Shown in pieces: positions 34,548 to 42,957 of a stretch of DNA of 64,000 nt. Below the pieces are notes generated by a model that searched no databases, was not told the origin of the DNA, and saw only the letters and a list, made by a program, of their open reading frames with translations. Position 1 is the first letter of the stretch; every line of letters starts with the position of its first letter. Origin of the DNA: Enterobacteriaceae bacterium 4M9 (lineage in GTDB: Bacteria; Pseudomonadota; Gammaproteobacteria; Enterobacterales; Enterobacteriaceae); assembly GCA_010092695.1 (NCBI GenBank), contig JAADJJ010000001.1, positions 1,798,001 to 1,862,000 on the forward strand, in the 5' to 3' direction. The position numbers and the translations under genes are program-made.

Positions 34548-35254
34548 GCGGCATCTCCCTGTGCACTGCGGCGACGGTTAACTTTAAGGATGAGGCGCAG
34601 GATATTGGCACCGACAATTTTCATGATAAACATCACCGCAATACAGGCACCGATAGAGGTGGGCACTGCGGCGCTGCCGTCGACCAGAATCAGGGTGAAG
34701 AGAATGGCACCGGAGGAGAAGAAGTTGGTTATCATGCCACCTGCCGAGAACTGGAACATGCTGAACACGTCGCGCTCGTCCTCGTTAATTTCGCCTTCGT
34801 CTTTCAGATTGCGGGTGAGCGATGCGCCAACATCGGTGCTTTGCAGGCTGCCAATCATCGCCAGCCCTGCGCTACCGGGAATGCCCAGCAGCGGGCGCAG
34901 TAGCGGCGTGAGCAGGCGACGCGCTGCTTTCAGTGCGCCGTAGTGCTCCAGCACGTTAATCATACCCAGTGCGAACATCACCGCCGGAATGAGTCCCAGG
35001 GCGAATAAAAAGCCGTCCATTGCGCCGTGGCCACCGGTGCCGCGAAACGCGCTGGTGGTGGTGGTGAGCGTGTCGCCATCGAGGCTGGCACTGCTGACTA
35101 CGCGGCCAAATGCGCCATTAAGCGTGGTGAAGTCAAAAACCCCGTACCATTGATTGCCGCCCAGCATGCCGGAGAAGAAGATAACAGCGAAGCCCAACGC
35201 CAGCCAGGCACCAGGGCCGACCCGCTCCGCCAGAGGTGAATTAGGAGTAGTCAT
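34544..35254 (-). CDS. YjiH-like membrane protein (nucleoside recognition GATE domain)
   Basis: A 236-residue polytopic membrane protein similar to YjiH of E. coli and to spore maturation protein A. A GATE-type domain spans the middle, with PLLGIPGSAGLAMIGSLQST as a recognisable core; the first membrane segment is near residues 14-32. It is the first gene of a three-gene leftward operon (yjiH-like, yjiG-like, M20 peptidase). The upstream 200 bp hold the pta terminator and a possible CRP-like half-site, not strong enough to list. The transported substrate is unknown. Confidence 0.83.
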   Translation of the reverse strand: MTTPNSPLAERVGPGAWLALGFAVIFFSGMLGGNQWYGVFDFTTLNGAFGRVVSSASLDGDTLTTTTSAFRGTGGHGAMDGFLFALGLIPAVMFALGMINVLEHYGALKAARRLLTPLLRPLLGIPGSAGLAMIGSLQSTDVGASLTRNLKDEGEINEDERDVFSMFQFSAGGMITNFFSSGAILFTLILVDGSAAVPTSIGACIAVMFIMKIVGANILRLILKVNRRRSAQGDAA

Positions 35255-35410
35255 CGATTTCCTTTTAAAATCTTAATAATCATCAGGCGCAATTATTTAC
35301 GTCAGTCGCGAAATGAGGATGCTGACTCAGGTCATGTTCTGTGGCGTATCAGACGACTGGAAGTGAAAAATGTGACCGGTAACACTGTGAGGGGGGCGTT
35401 TCTCAGGCAC

Positions 35411-35439
35411 AAAAAAACAGGCCACCCGAAGGTGGCCTG
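35411..35439 (-). terminator. Intrinsic terminator after pta
   Basis: On the minus strand CAGGCCACC-TTCG-GGTGGCCTG is followed by seven T. 9-bp perfect stem with a UUCG tetraloop, 20 bp beyond the pta stop. Confidence 0.95.
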
Positions 35440-35459
35440 CTGATGTCATGCCCGGCAGA

Positions 35460-37598
35460 TTATTGCTGAGTGGACTGAATCGCGGTCAGCGCGATGGTGT
35501 AAACGATATCGTCTACCAGTGCGCCGCGGGACAGGTCGTTAACCGGCTTGCGCATACCCTGAAGCATCGGTCCGATGGAGATCAGGTCAGCGGAACGCTG
35601 TACCGCTTTGTAGGTGGTGTTACCGGTGTTCAGATCCGGGAAGATGAACACGGTAGCGCGACCTGCAACCGGTGAGTTCGGCGCTTTAGATTTAGCAACA
35701 TCGGCCATGACAGCGGCGTCATACTGCAGCGGACCGTCGATAACCAGGTCCGGGCGTTTTTCCTGCGCCAGGCGAGTCGCTTCACGCACTTTCTCTACAT
35801 CGCTGCCCGCGCCGGAGGTGCCGGTGGAGTAGGAGAGCATCGCAACGCGCGGATCGATACCGAAGGCAATTGCGGAGTCGGCAGACTGAATGGCGATTTC
35901 AGCCAGCTGCTCAGCGGTCGGATCCGGGTTGATGGCGCAGTCGCCGTACACGTACACCTGCTCAGGCAGCAGCATGAAGAACACAGAAGACACCAGCGAG
36001 CTGCCCGGTGCTGTTTTAATCAGCTGCAGAGGCGGACGGATGGTGTTGGCGGTGGTGTGAACCGCGCCAGATACCAGACCGTCAACTTCGTCCTGCTCCA
36101 GCATCAGCGTGCCGAGCACCACGTTGTCTTCCAGTTGCTCGCGGGCGACGGTTTCGGTCATACCCTTGCTCTTACGCAGTTCAACCAGGCGTGCTACGTA
36201 GCTTTCACGCACCACTTCCGGGTCAACGATTTCAATGCCTGCACCCAGTTCAACGCCCTGAGACGCTGCAACACGGTTGATTTCGTCCGGGTTACCCAGC
36301 AGCACGCAGGTTGCGATACCGCGCTCGGCACAGATAGCCGCCGCTTTCACGGTGCGTGGCTCGTCGCCTTCTGGCAGCACCACGCGCTTGCCTGCTTTAC
36401 GTGCCAGTTCAGTCAACTGGTAGCGGAACGCTGGCGGAGACAGACGGCGGCTACGCTCAGAGGTGGCGCTGAGTGAGTCAATCCAGCTGCTGTCGATAAA
36501 GCCAGCCACGTATTCCTGAACTTTCTCAACGCGTTCGTGGTCATCAACCGGCACTTCCAGGTTGAAGCTTTGCAGGCTCAGCGAGGTTTGCCAGGTATTG
36601 GTGTTAACCATAAACAGCGGCAGGCCGGTCGCAAAGGCACGTTCGCACAGCTTGCTGATGCGCTCGTCCATTTCGTAGCCGCCGGTCAGCAGGATGGCAC
36701 CGATCTCCACGCCGTTCATGGCAGCGAGGCAGGCGGCAACCAGCACATCAGGGCGGTCAGCGGAGGTTACCAGCAGTGAACCTGGGCGGAAGTGCTCCAG
36801 CATGTGCGGGATGCTGCGCGCGCAGAAGGTCACAGACTTCACGCGGCGGGTTTTGATGTCGCCTTCGTTGATGATGGTCGCGTTAAGGTGGCGAGCCATG
36901 TCGATAGCGCGCGTGGCAATCAGGTCAAAGCTCCACGGCACGGCGCCCAGCACCGGCAATGGGCTCACGGACTGCAGTTGTGCGGTATCAATCTTCACCA
37001 CTTTCGCTTTAGTGGAGTCATCAAAGATTTCTGACAGGTCCGGGCGGGTGCGGCCTTGTTCGTCAACCGGTGCATTCAGCTTGTTGACGATAATGCCGGT
37101 GATGTTGGTGTTCTTCGCGCCACCGAAGCTGCTGCGGGTCAGCTCAATACGCTCTTTAAGCTGCTCCGGCGTGTCGGTGCCCTGAGACATGACGAAGACG
37201 ATTTCCGCATTCAGGGTTTTGGCGATTTCAAAGTTCAGGGACTGGGCAAACTGGTGTTTGCGGGTCGGTACCAGACCTTCAACCAGCACCACTTCCGCAT
37301 CCTGCGTGTTAGCGTGGTAGTTGGCGATAATCTCTTCCATCAGCACGTCTTTCTGATTGCTGGACAGCAGAGATTCAACGTGGCTCATCTTCAACGGCTC
37401 AGCGGCCGGTAAGGAAGAGTTGTTGCGCACGATGGTGGTGGTCTGGTCTGGTGCATCGCCGCCAGCACGCGGCTGGGCAATCGGTTTGAAGACGCTCAGA
37501 CGAACGCCTTTACGTTCCATAGCGCGGATAACGCCGAGGCTGACGCTGGTCAGGCCGACGCTGGTTCCGGTCGGAATAAGCATGATAGTACGGGACAC
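35460..37598 (-). CDS. pta: Phosphate acetyltransferase
   Basis: Pta interconverts acetyl-CoA and acetyl phosphate, the first step of acetate excretion with AckA. The 712-aa enzyme is the long three-domain form: an N-terminal P-loop-like region (IPTGTSVGLTSVSLG), a central DRTGG domain (about 220-340) and the C-terminal PTA_PTB catalytic domain from about 390, with RVVLPEGDEPRT and the SYSTGTSGAG motif. The N-terminal part mediates allosteric control by NADH, pyruvate and PEP in E. coli. Length is two residues short of E. coli Pta. It is downstream of ackA, 85 bp away. Confidence 0.97.
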   Translation of the reverse strand: MSRTIMLIPTGTSVGLTSVSLGVIRAMERKGVRLSVFKPIAQPRAGGDAPDQTTTIVRNNSSLPAAEPLKMSHVESLLSSNQKDVLMEEIIANYHANTQDAEVVLVEGLVPTRKHQFAQSLNFEIAKTLNAEIVFVMSQGTDTPEQLKERIELTRSSFGGAKNTNITGIIVNKLNAPVDEQGRTRPDLSEIFDDSTKAKVVKIDTAQLQSVSPLPVLGAVPWSFDLIATRAIDMARHLNATIINEGDIKTRRVKSVTFCARSIPHMLEHFRPGSLLVTSADRPDVLVAACLAAMNGVEIGAILLTGGYEMDERISKLCERAFATGLPLFMVNTNTWQTSLSLQSFNLEVPVDDHERVEKVQEYVAGFIDSSWIDSLSATSERSRRLSPPAFRYQLTELARKAGKRVVLPEGDEPRTVKAAAICAERGIATCVLLGNPDEINRVAASQGVELGAGIEIVDPEVVRESYVARLVELRKSKGMTETVAREQLEDNVVLGTLMLEQDEVDGLVSGAVHTTANTIRPPLQLIKTAPGSSLVSSVFFMLLPEQVYVYGDCAINPDPTAEQLAEIAIQSADSAIAFGIDPRVAMLSYSTGTSGAGSDVEKVREATRLAQEKRPDLVIDGPLQYDAAVMADVAKSKAPNSPVAGRATVFIFPDLNTGNTTYKAVQRSADLISIGPMLQGMRKPVNDLSRGALVDDIVYTIALTAIQSTQQ

Positions 37599-37647
37599 GG
37601 TTTATCCTCTTTCGTTAGCGCCTGCTGTGTGGCGCGGCACAAAACAA

Positions 37648-37670
37648 CACCGCCAGCGTAGCTGGCGGTG
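37648..37670 (-). terminator. Hairpin between ackA and pta
   Basis: Minus strand CACCGCCAGC-TAC-GCTGGCGGTG, then TTGTTTTG. A 10-bp stem with a partial T-run: probably a leaky terminator that sets the ackA:pta ratio, since both genes must be expressed from the ackA promoter. Confidence 0.6.
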
Positions 37671-37683
37671 GGGAAGCGGGGAA

Positions 37684-38886
37684 TCAGGCGGTCAGGCGGC
37701 TCGCGTCCTGCGCGATGACCAGCTCTTCGTTGGTCGGGATGACCATCGCAAGCGTGGTGCCTTCTTTGTTGATGAAGCCGGATTTGCCAAAGCGAGCGGC
37801 CAGGTTGCGCTCGTGGTCAATATCAAAGCCCAGCACGCCCAGTTTACCCAGAGACAGTTCACGCACCATCGCTGCGTTTTCACCGATACCACCAGTGAAC
37901 ACAACCGCGTCCAGACGACCGTCCATCAGCGCAGTATAGGAACCGATGTACTTGGCCAGGCGGTGGCAGTAAACGTCCATCGCGCGTTTGGCATCTTCTT
38001 TGGCTTCGTAGTTGTCTTCAACGTAGCGGCAGTCGCTGGTCACTTCGGTCAGACCCAGCAGGCCAGACTCTTTAGTCAGCAGCTTGTTGATGTCGTCAAC
38101 GCTCATGCCGAGCGCGTCGTGCAGGTGGAACACGATTGCCGGGTCGATATCGCCAGAGCGGGTACCCATCACCAGGCCTTCCAGCGGAGTCAGGCCCATA
38201 GAGGTGTCCACGCACTTGCCGTTGCGAATAGCGGAAACAGAACCGCCGTTGCCCAGGTGGCAGGTAATGATGTTGACCTCAGAGACCGGCTTGTTCAGCA
38301 TTTTTGCCGCTTCCTGAGTTACATAGAAGTGGCTGGTGCCGTGCGCGCCGTAGCGGCGAATACCGTGCTCTTTATACAGTTTGTACGGCAGAGCATAGAG
38401 GTAAGATTCTTCTGGCATGGTCTGGTGGAACGCGGTGTCAAACACAGCCACGTTTTTCTTCGCAAGAGCAGGGAAGGATTTCAGTGCTTCTGCGATACCG
38501 ATAAGGTGTGCCGGGTTGTGCAGCGGTGCAAAAGAAGCAGAGTCTTTAATGCCCTGAATCACGCTGTCGTCGATAACCACGGAGGAGGTGTATTTCTCGC
38601 CGCCGTGTACGATGCGGTGACCGATAGCGGCCAGCTGAGCAGACAGCTCTGGTTTCTGAGCCAGGATAGTGTTAACCATGAAGTTCAGTGCTTCGCTGTG
38701 GGCAGCACCTGCGCCCAGCGCTTCTTCATGTTTGGCGCCGTCCATTTTCCATTTGATACGTGCTTCAGGCAGATGGAAACATTCGGCCAGGCCAGAAAGA
38801 TGCTCTTCGCCATTGGCTGCATCAATAACGGCAAATTTGAGGGAAGAACTACCGCAGTTCAGAACCAGTACTAACTTACTCGACAT
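37684..38886 (-). CDS. ackA: Acetate kinase
   Basis: AckA makes ATP and acetate from acetyl phosphate, and the reverse. The 400-aa sequence equals the E. coli length and has the ASKHA-fold motifs VLNCGSSSLKFAV at the N-terminus, the substrate site GHRIVHGG, the THLGNGGS-type loop (ITCHLGNGGSVSAI), FTGGIGENAA and a C-terminal tail LVIAQDASRLTA. It is first in the ackA-pta operon, read leftwards from a 334-bp gap shared with yfbV. Confidence 0.98.
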   Translation of the reverse strand: MSSKLVLVLNCGSSSLKFAVIDAANGEEHLSGLAECFHLPEARIKWKMDGAKHEEALGAGAAHSEALNFMVNTILAQKPELSAQLAAIGHRIVHGGEKYTSSVVIDDSVIQGIKDSASFAPLHNPAHLIGIAEALKSFPALAKKNVAVFDTAFHQTMPEESYLYALPYKLYKEHGIRRYGAHGTSHFYVTQEAAKMLNKPVSEVNIITCHLGNGGSVSAIRNGKCVDTSMGLTPLEGLVMGTRSGDIDPAIVFHLHDALGMSVDDINKLLTKESGLLGLTEVTSDCRYVEDNYEAKEDAKRAMDVYCHRLAKYIGSYTALMDGRLDAVVFTGGIGENAAMVRELSLGKLGVLGFDIDHERNLAARFGKSGFINKEGTTLAMVIPTNEELVIAQDASRLTA

Positions 38887-38956
38887 GGAAGTACCTACTA
38901 TGTATACGTGGCTAAAAAAACGTCAGTCAGACTCTCATCGTAGCGCAAGATGACGC

Positions 38957-38977
38957 TGACGTTTATGATTAACGTCA
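38957..38977. repeat. Inverted repeat upstream of ackA
   Basis: TGACGTT-TATGATT-AACGTCA, a perfect 7-bp dyad with a 7-nt centre, about 70 bp upstream of the ackA start. Possible regulator site; no regulator recognised. Confidence 0.5.
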
Positions 38978-39065
38978 TGCCAGATCCGTTTTTTGGCATG
39001 GCGAAGAAATAGTCATGCGTTTACCTGAAATAGCGTAAACTACAAAGAGTGTCATCAGGTGAAAA

Positions 39066-39100
39066 TTGACAGCCCGCGGTTTGCCGTCTATGGCTGTCAA
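39066..39100. repeat. Inverted repeat in the ackA-yfbV gap
   Basis: TTGACAGCC (39066-39074) and GGCTGTCAA (39092-39100), a perfect 9-bp dyad with a 17-nt loop. No T-run; function unknown. Confidence 0.5.
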
Positions 39101-39220
39101 AGGCCCGCAAAGGATACCCGATTGCGGCGCGCAATGACAAAAGATTTTGAACGTTGTCGATTGTAGTTGTTATTTTGCATAAAAATTTTATTTTTTGTTT
39201 GTGTATTTGAGGTGTCAGCC

Positions 39221-39676
39221 ATGTCGGACTCTCCCCAACGCCCCGTAAGTGGCCTTCGCTTATTTAGCCGCGGCCAGCATTATGCAAAGACCTGGCCTAT
39301 GGATAAGCGCCTCGCTCCTGTTTTTATTGAAAACCGCATCATTCGCGCCACGCGTTTTGCTATCCGCTTTATGCCGCCGGTGGCGATGTTTACGCTGTGC
39401 TGGCAAATTGCGCTGGGCGGTCAACTGGGTCCGGCGGTGGCAACGGCGCTGTTTGCCATCAGCCTGCCGTTACAGGGGCTGTGGTGGTTGGGTAAGCGCT
39501 CGGTGACACCTTTGCCACCGACCATTCTCAACTGGTTTTATGAGGTGCGCAGCAAGCTTGAAGAAGCCGGTCAGGCACTGGCGCCGGTGGACGGCAAGCC
39601 GGACTATCAGGCGCTTGCCGATACGCTCAAGCGTGCGTTTCGCCAGCTCGATAAAACCTTTCTTGATGATTTATAA
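39221..39676 (+). CDS. yfbV: UPF0208 membrane protein YfbV
   Basis: A 151-residue inner-membrane protein of the DUF412/UPF0208 family; in E. coli it has been linked to insulating the Ter macrodomain. Two membrane segments are seen at about residues 44-64 and 69-88 (FMPPVAMFTLCWQIALGG; ATALFAISLPLQGLWWL). The conserved end FRQLDKTFLDDL matches E. coli. The start is the ATG at 39221 behind GAGG; an upstream in-frame ATG at 39167 adds a hydrophobic stretch with no homology and is rejected. Confidence 0.93.
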   Translation: MSDSPQRPVSGLRLFSRGQHYAKTWPMDKRLAPVFIENRIIRATRFAIRFMPPVAMFTLCWQIALGGQLGPAVATALFAISLPLQGLWWLGKRSVTPLPPTILNWFYEVRSKLEEAGQALAPVDGKPDYQALADTLKRAFRQLDKTFLDDL

Positions 39677-39708
39677 CCATTCCGTGGTAGCACAGAACCG
39701 TATACAGT

Positions 39709-39735
39709 AAGGCACATATATTATGTGCCTTTTTA
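39709..39735 (+). terminator. Intrinsic terminator after yfbV
   Basis: AAGGCACATA pairs with TATGTGCCTT around TAT, then a T-run. Lies 33 bp past the yfbV stop. Confidence 0.85.
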
Positions 39736-39763
39736 ATGGTTTCTTTTTGCAGGAGTACAAGAA

Positions 39764-40258
39764 ATGGAAATGACCCACGCCCAGCGCCTGATTTTATCGA
39801 ATCAGTACAAAATGATGACCATGCTTGACCCGGATAACGCCGAGCGTTACCGCCGCTTGCAGACCATTGTTGAGCGCGGCTACGGTTTACAGATGCGTGA
39901 ACTGGACCGCGAATTTGGCGAGCTGACTGAAGAAACCTGTCGCGAAATTATTGATGTGATGGAGATGTACCACGCGTTGCATGTGTCCTGGAGCAACCTG
40001 AAGGATGCACAAAGCATTGACGAGCGTCGCGTAACATTTCTGGGGTTTGATGCCGCAACTGAAGCGCGCATGCTGAGCTACGTGCGTTTTATGGTGAATA
40101 CCGAAGGACGCTATACGCACTTTGATGCGGGTACGCACGGCTTTAACGCGCAGACGCCAATGTGGGACAAATACCTGCGTATGCTCAAAGTGTGGCACGG
40201 ATGCCCGCGTCAGTATCACCTGAGTGCCAACGAAATCACCCAAATCATTAACGCCTGA
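39764..40258 (+). CDS. yfbU: UPF0304 protein YfbU
   Basis: A 164-residue cytoplasmic protein of the YfbU family, nearly identical to E. coli YfbU, which has been tied to a lethal response when overproduced or after stress; no molecular activity is established. Conserved stretches include QRLILSNQYKMMTMLDPDN, RRVTFLGFDAATEARML and CPRQYHLSANEI. GCAGGAGTACAAGA provides the ribosome-binding site. It is followed 12 bp later by hxpA, and the two likely share a transcript. Confidence 0.94.
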   Translation: MEMTHAQRLILSNQYKMMTMLDPDNAERYRRLQTIVERGYGLQMRELDREFGELTEETCREIIDVMEMYHALHVSWSNLKDAQSIDERRVTFLGFDAATEARMLSYVRFMVNTEGRYTHFDAGTHGFNAQTPMWDKYLRMLKVWHGCPRQYHLSANEITQIINA

Positions 40259-40270
40259 TGCGGAGGTTGC

Positions 40271-40930
40271 GTGCTGGAGTGTAAAGGTTTTCTGTTCGAT
40301 CTGGACGGTACGCTGGTGGATTCGCTGGCGGTGGTTGAACGCGCCTGGTGCCAGTGGGCCGATCGTTTCGGTTTATCGCATCAGGAGGTGCTGGGGTTTA
40401 TCCACGGCAAACAGGCGATAACGTCGCTGCGCCACTTTATGCCGGGCGCCACGCAGGACGAGATACAGCGTGAATTCCGCGCCCTGGAGAAGCTTGAGGC
40501 CGAGGATACGGTTGGCATCATCGCGCTACCGGGTGCGCTGGCGCTGCTCAATCACCTCAATGAAAGCGGGGTGCCGTGGGCGATAGTAACCTCAGGTTCA
40601 ATGCCGGTGGCCGATGCCCGCCGCCGCGTAACCGGGCTGCCTGAGCCGAAAGTAATGGTCACGGCCGAGCGCGTAGCACGCGGCAAACCACAGCCGGATG
40701 CCTACTTGCTGGGGGCTGAGCTTCTGGGACTTCTGCCAGAGCAATGCGTGGTGGTGGAAGATGCCCCTGCGGGCATTGAGTCTGGCCTTGCCGCCGGGTG
40801 CCGGGTTATTGCAGTGAATGCACCCGCGCAGACGCCGCGTCTGAATGACGTGGATATTGTGCTCAATAGTCTTGAAGCACTGACCGTCAGCAAACTTCCC
40901 GATGGGCGCGTGCAGATACGTGCTGATTAA
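40271..40930 (+). CDS. hxpA: Hexitol/sugar phosphatase HxpA (YfbT)
   Basis: A 219-residue HAD-superfamily phosphatase acting on sugar and hexitol phosphates in E. coli. HAD motifs are in order: motif I FDLDGTLVDS at the N-terminus with the two catalytic Asp residues, motif II VTSGSMPV, the conserved Lys of motif III in RGKPQPDAYL and motif IV VVEDAPAGIESG. A helical cap lies between residues 18 and 85. The start is GTG at 40271, 4 nt after GGAGG. A terminator follows directly. Confidence 0.93.
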   Translation: MLECKGFLFDLDGTLVDSLAVVERAWCQWADRFGLSHQEVLGFIHGKQAITSLRHFMPGATQDEIQREFRALEKLEAEDTVGIIALPGALALLNHLNESGVPWAIVTSGSMPVADARRRVTGLPEPKVMVTAERVARGKPQPDAYLLGAELLGLLPEQCVVVEDAPAGIESGLAAGCRVIAVNAPAQTPRLNDVDIVLNSLEALTVSKLPDGRVQIRAD

Positions 40931-40936
40931 TGATTT

Positions 40937-40961
40937 AGCCCCGCGTAGTCGGGGCTTTTTT
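40937..40961 (+). terminator. Intrinsic terminator after hxpA
   Basis: AGCCCCG/CGGGGCT 7-bp stem with a 6-nt loop and a run of six T, seven bases past the hxpA stop. Confidence 0.9.
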
Positions 40962-41006
40962 ATGGCATGATTTTTGTCTTTCTTCAACGCCTTACAAGGA
41001 TCGGTT

Positions 41007-42839
41007 GTGAACAGTGAACTCATTTGGGTCCTTACCCTGCTTGCCGGTGCAATAGTGATGTTTGCGACGGGCAAAATTCGTATGGATGCCGTCGCGTTAC
41101 TGGTGATTGTCGCGTTTGTGCTGAGCGGCACGCTGACGCTAGGCGAAGCGTTTTCTGGCTTCAGCGATCCTAACGTTATCCTTATCGCCGCGCTGTTTAT
41201 CATTGGCGATGGTCTGGTGCGTACCGGTGTGGCAACCCGTATGGGGGCGTGGCTGGTGCAGACGGCAGGCGGCAGCGAGATAAAAATGCTGGTCCTGTTG
41301 ATGCTGACCGTTGCCGGACTGGGGGCGTTTATGAGTTCAACTGGCGTGGTGGCGATTTTTATTCCCGTGGTGCTAAGCGTTTCCATGCGAATGAAGATTT
41401 CACCTTCACGCCTGATGATGCCACTGAGCTTTGCCGGGCTTATCAGCGGCATGATGACGCTGGTGGCGACGCCGCCAAACCTGGTGGTAAACAGTGAACT
41501 GGTGCGTGAAGGGTTGCAGGGCTTTTCATTTTTTAGCGTGACGCCCATTGGTCTTGTGGTTCTGCTGCTGGGCATTGGCTACATGCTTATCATGCGCTTC
41601 GCGCTCAGGGGCGAAAAAAATGAAGAGGGCAAGGAGCTGTGGAAGCGCCGTACCTTTCGCGAACTGATTAAAGAGTATCGTCTGACCGGGCGCGCGCGCC
41701 GGCTGGCTATTCGCCCGGGGTCGCCGCTGATTGGGCGACGGCTTGACGACCTGAAGCTGCGTGAGAGCTACGGTGCCAACGTCATTGGTCTTGAGCGCTG
41801 GCGTCGCTTTCGCAAAGTCATTGTTAACGCAACCGGCGGCACAGAGCTGCGGGTGCGTGACGTACTGCTGATTGACATGTCTGCCTCCGATGTCGACCTG
41901 CGTGAGTTTTGCGGTGAGCAGATGCTGGAGCCGATGGTGCTGCGTGGCGAATATTTTTCTGAGCAGGCGCTGGATGTGGGCATGGCAGAAGTATCGATGG
42001 TGCCGGAATCCGCGCTGCTGGGGCAAACGGTACGTGATATCGGCTTTCGTAGCCGCTATGGCCTGAACGTGGTGGGCATTAAGCGCAACGGGGCGGCGAT
42101 GGAAGGCACGCTGGTCAATGAGTCGCTGCAACTGGGCGATATTTTGCTGGTGGTGGGGAACTGGAAACAGATTCGCCAGCTTGGCCTGCAAAGCCGCGAC
42201 TTCGTGGTACTGAACCTGCCGGTGGAAGAGCAAGACGCATCGCCTGCTCACACTCAGGCTCCGCACGCTATCTTCTGCCTGGCGTTAATGGTCGCGCTGA
42301 TGTTGACCGATGAAATCCCTAATCCCATTGCTGCCATCATTGCCTGCCTGTTGATGGGTAAGTTCCGCTGTATTGATGCTGAGAGTGCCTGGAAATCGGT
42401 TCACTGGCCGAGCATTATTCTGATTGTCGGGATGATGCCGTTTGCGCAGGCGCTGCAAAAAACCGGCGGTGTGGACCTGATTGTGAAAGGGCTGCTGGAG
42501 CTTGGCGGCGGTTATGGTCCGCACCTGATGCTGGTATGCCTGTTTGTGATGTGCGCCTCGATCGGGCTTTTTATCTCCAACACCGCCACAGCGGTACTGA
42601 TGGCACCCATTGCGCTGGCCGCCGCCAAATCAATGGAGGTCTCGCCGTATCCGTTTGCGATGGTCGTCGCAATGGCTGCCTCTGCGGCGTTTATGACGCC
42701 GGTATCCTCACCGGTCAACACGCTGGTGCTGGGACCAGGTAATTACCGCTTCAGCGATTTTGTCAAAATTGGCGTGCCATTTACCGTGATTGTGATGGTG
42801 GTCTGCGTGCTGCTGATTCCTGTGCTGTTCCCATTCTGA
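41007..42839 (+). CDS. yfbS: SLC13-type transporter YfbS with TrkA-C domains
   Basis: A 610-residue membrane protein of the ArsB/NhaD (ion transporter) superfamily related to SLC13 dicarboxylate/sulfate carriers; substrate not established. It has N-terminal membrane segments to about residue 190, two soluble TrkA-C (RCK-C) domains at about 205-400 (LAIRPGSPLIGRRL; VPESALLGQTVRDIG) and C-terminal membrane segments ending VLLIPVLFPF. The start is GTG at 41007 with AAGGA 6 nt upstream and gives exactly the E. coli length; the ATG at 40974 falls next to the hxpA terminator and is rejected. Confidence 0.93.
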   Translation: MNSELIWVLTLLAGAIVMFATGKIRMDAVALLVIVAFVLSGTLTLGEAFSGFSDPNVILIAALFIIGDGLVRTGVATRMGAWLVQTAGGSEIKMLVLLMLTVAGLGAFMSSTGVVAIFIPVVLSVSMRMKISPSRLMMPLSFAGLISGMMTLVATPPNLVVNSELVREGLQGFSFFSVTPIGLVVLLLGIGYMLIMRFALRGEKNEEGKELWKRRTFRELIKEYRLTGRARRLAIRPGSPLIGRRLDDLKLRESYGANVIGLERWRRFRKVIVNATGGTELRVRDVLLIDMSASDVDLREFCGEQMLEPMVLRGEYFSEQALDVGMAEVSMVPESALLGQTVRDIGFRSRYGLNVVGIKRNGAAMEGTLVNESLQLGDILLVVGNWKQIRQLGLQSRDFVVLNLPVEEQDASPAHTQAPHAIFCLALMVALMLTDEIPNPIAAIIACLLMGKFRCIDAESAWKSVHWPSIILIVGMMPFAQALQKTGGVDLIVKGLLELGGGYGPHLMLVCLFVMCASIGLFISNTATAVLMAPIALAAAKSMEVSPYPFAMVVAMAASAAFMTPVSSPVNTLVLGPGNYRFSDFVKIGVPFTVIVMVVCVLLIPVLFPF

Positions 42840-42879
42840 CAGCCTTTTCACGCAGGATATTGATGCACGAGGATGCATA

Positions 42880-42907
42880 CAACGACCGGCCTTTTGGCCG
42901 GTCGTTG
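42880..42907. terminator. Convergent terminator between yfbS and yfbR
   Basis: A perfect 12-bp stem CAACGACCGGCC/GGCCGGTCGTTG with a TTTT loop. No long T-run, but it lies between converging genes and is stable enough to act in both directions. Confidence 0.7.
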
Positions 42908-42957
42908 TGCGTTACTAGGGGGCGTAGAAGAAAGGTTGTTTGGCTAACAGACGTGAT

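Larger units (their letters stand above)
38887..39220. other. Divergent regulatory region between ackA and yfbV
   Basis: A 334-bp gap with no credible gene. It holds leftward ackA and rightward yfbV control signals. Two dyads stand out and are listed separately. The last 70 bases before yfbV are very AT-rich and likely include its promoter. Confidence 0.6.

Noticed and set aside
35369..35388. CRP-like TGTGA-N6-ACACT before the yjiH-like gene
   Set aside because: Only the left half-site is good; insufficient to call.
37357..38874. 505-codon open frame on the plus strand antisense to ackA and the start of pta
   Set aside because: It mirrors two highly conserved genes, has no recognisable domain and follows from third-position GC bias on the opposite strand.
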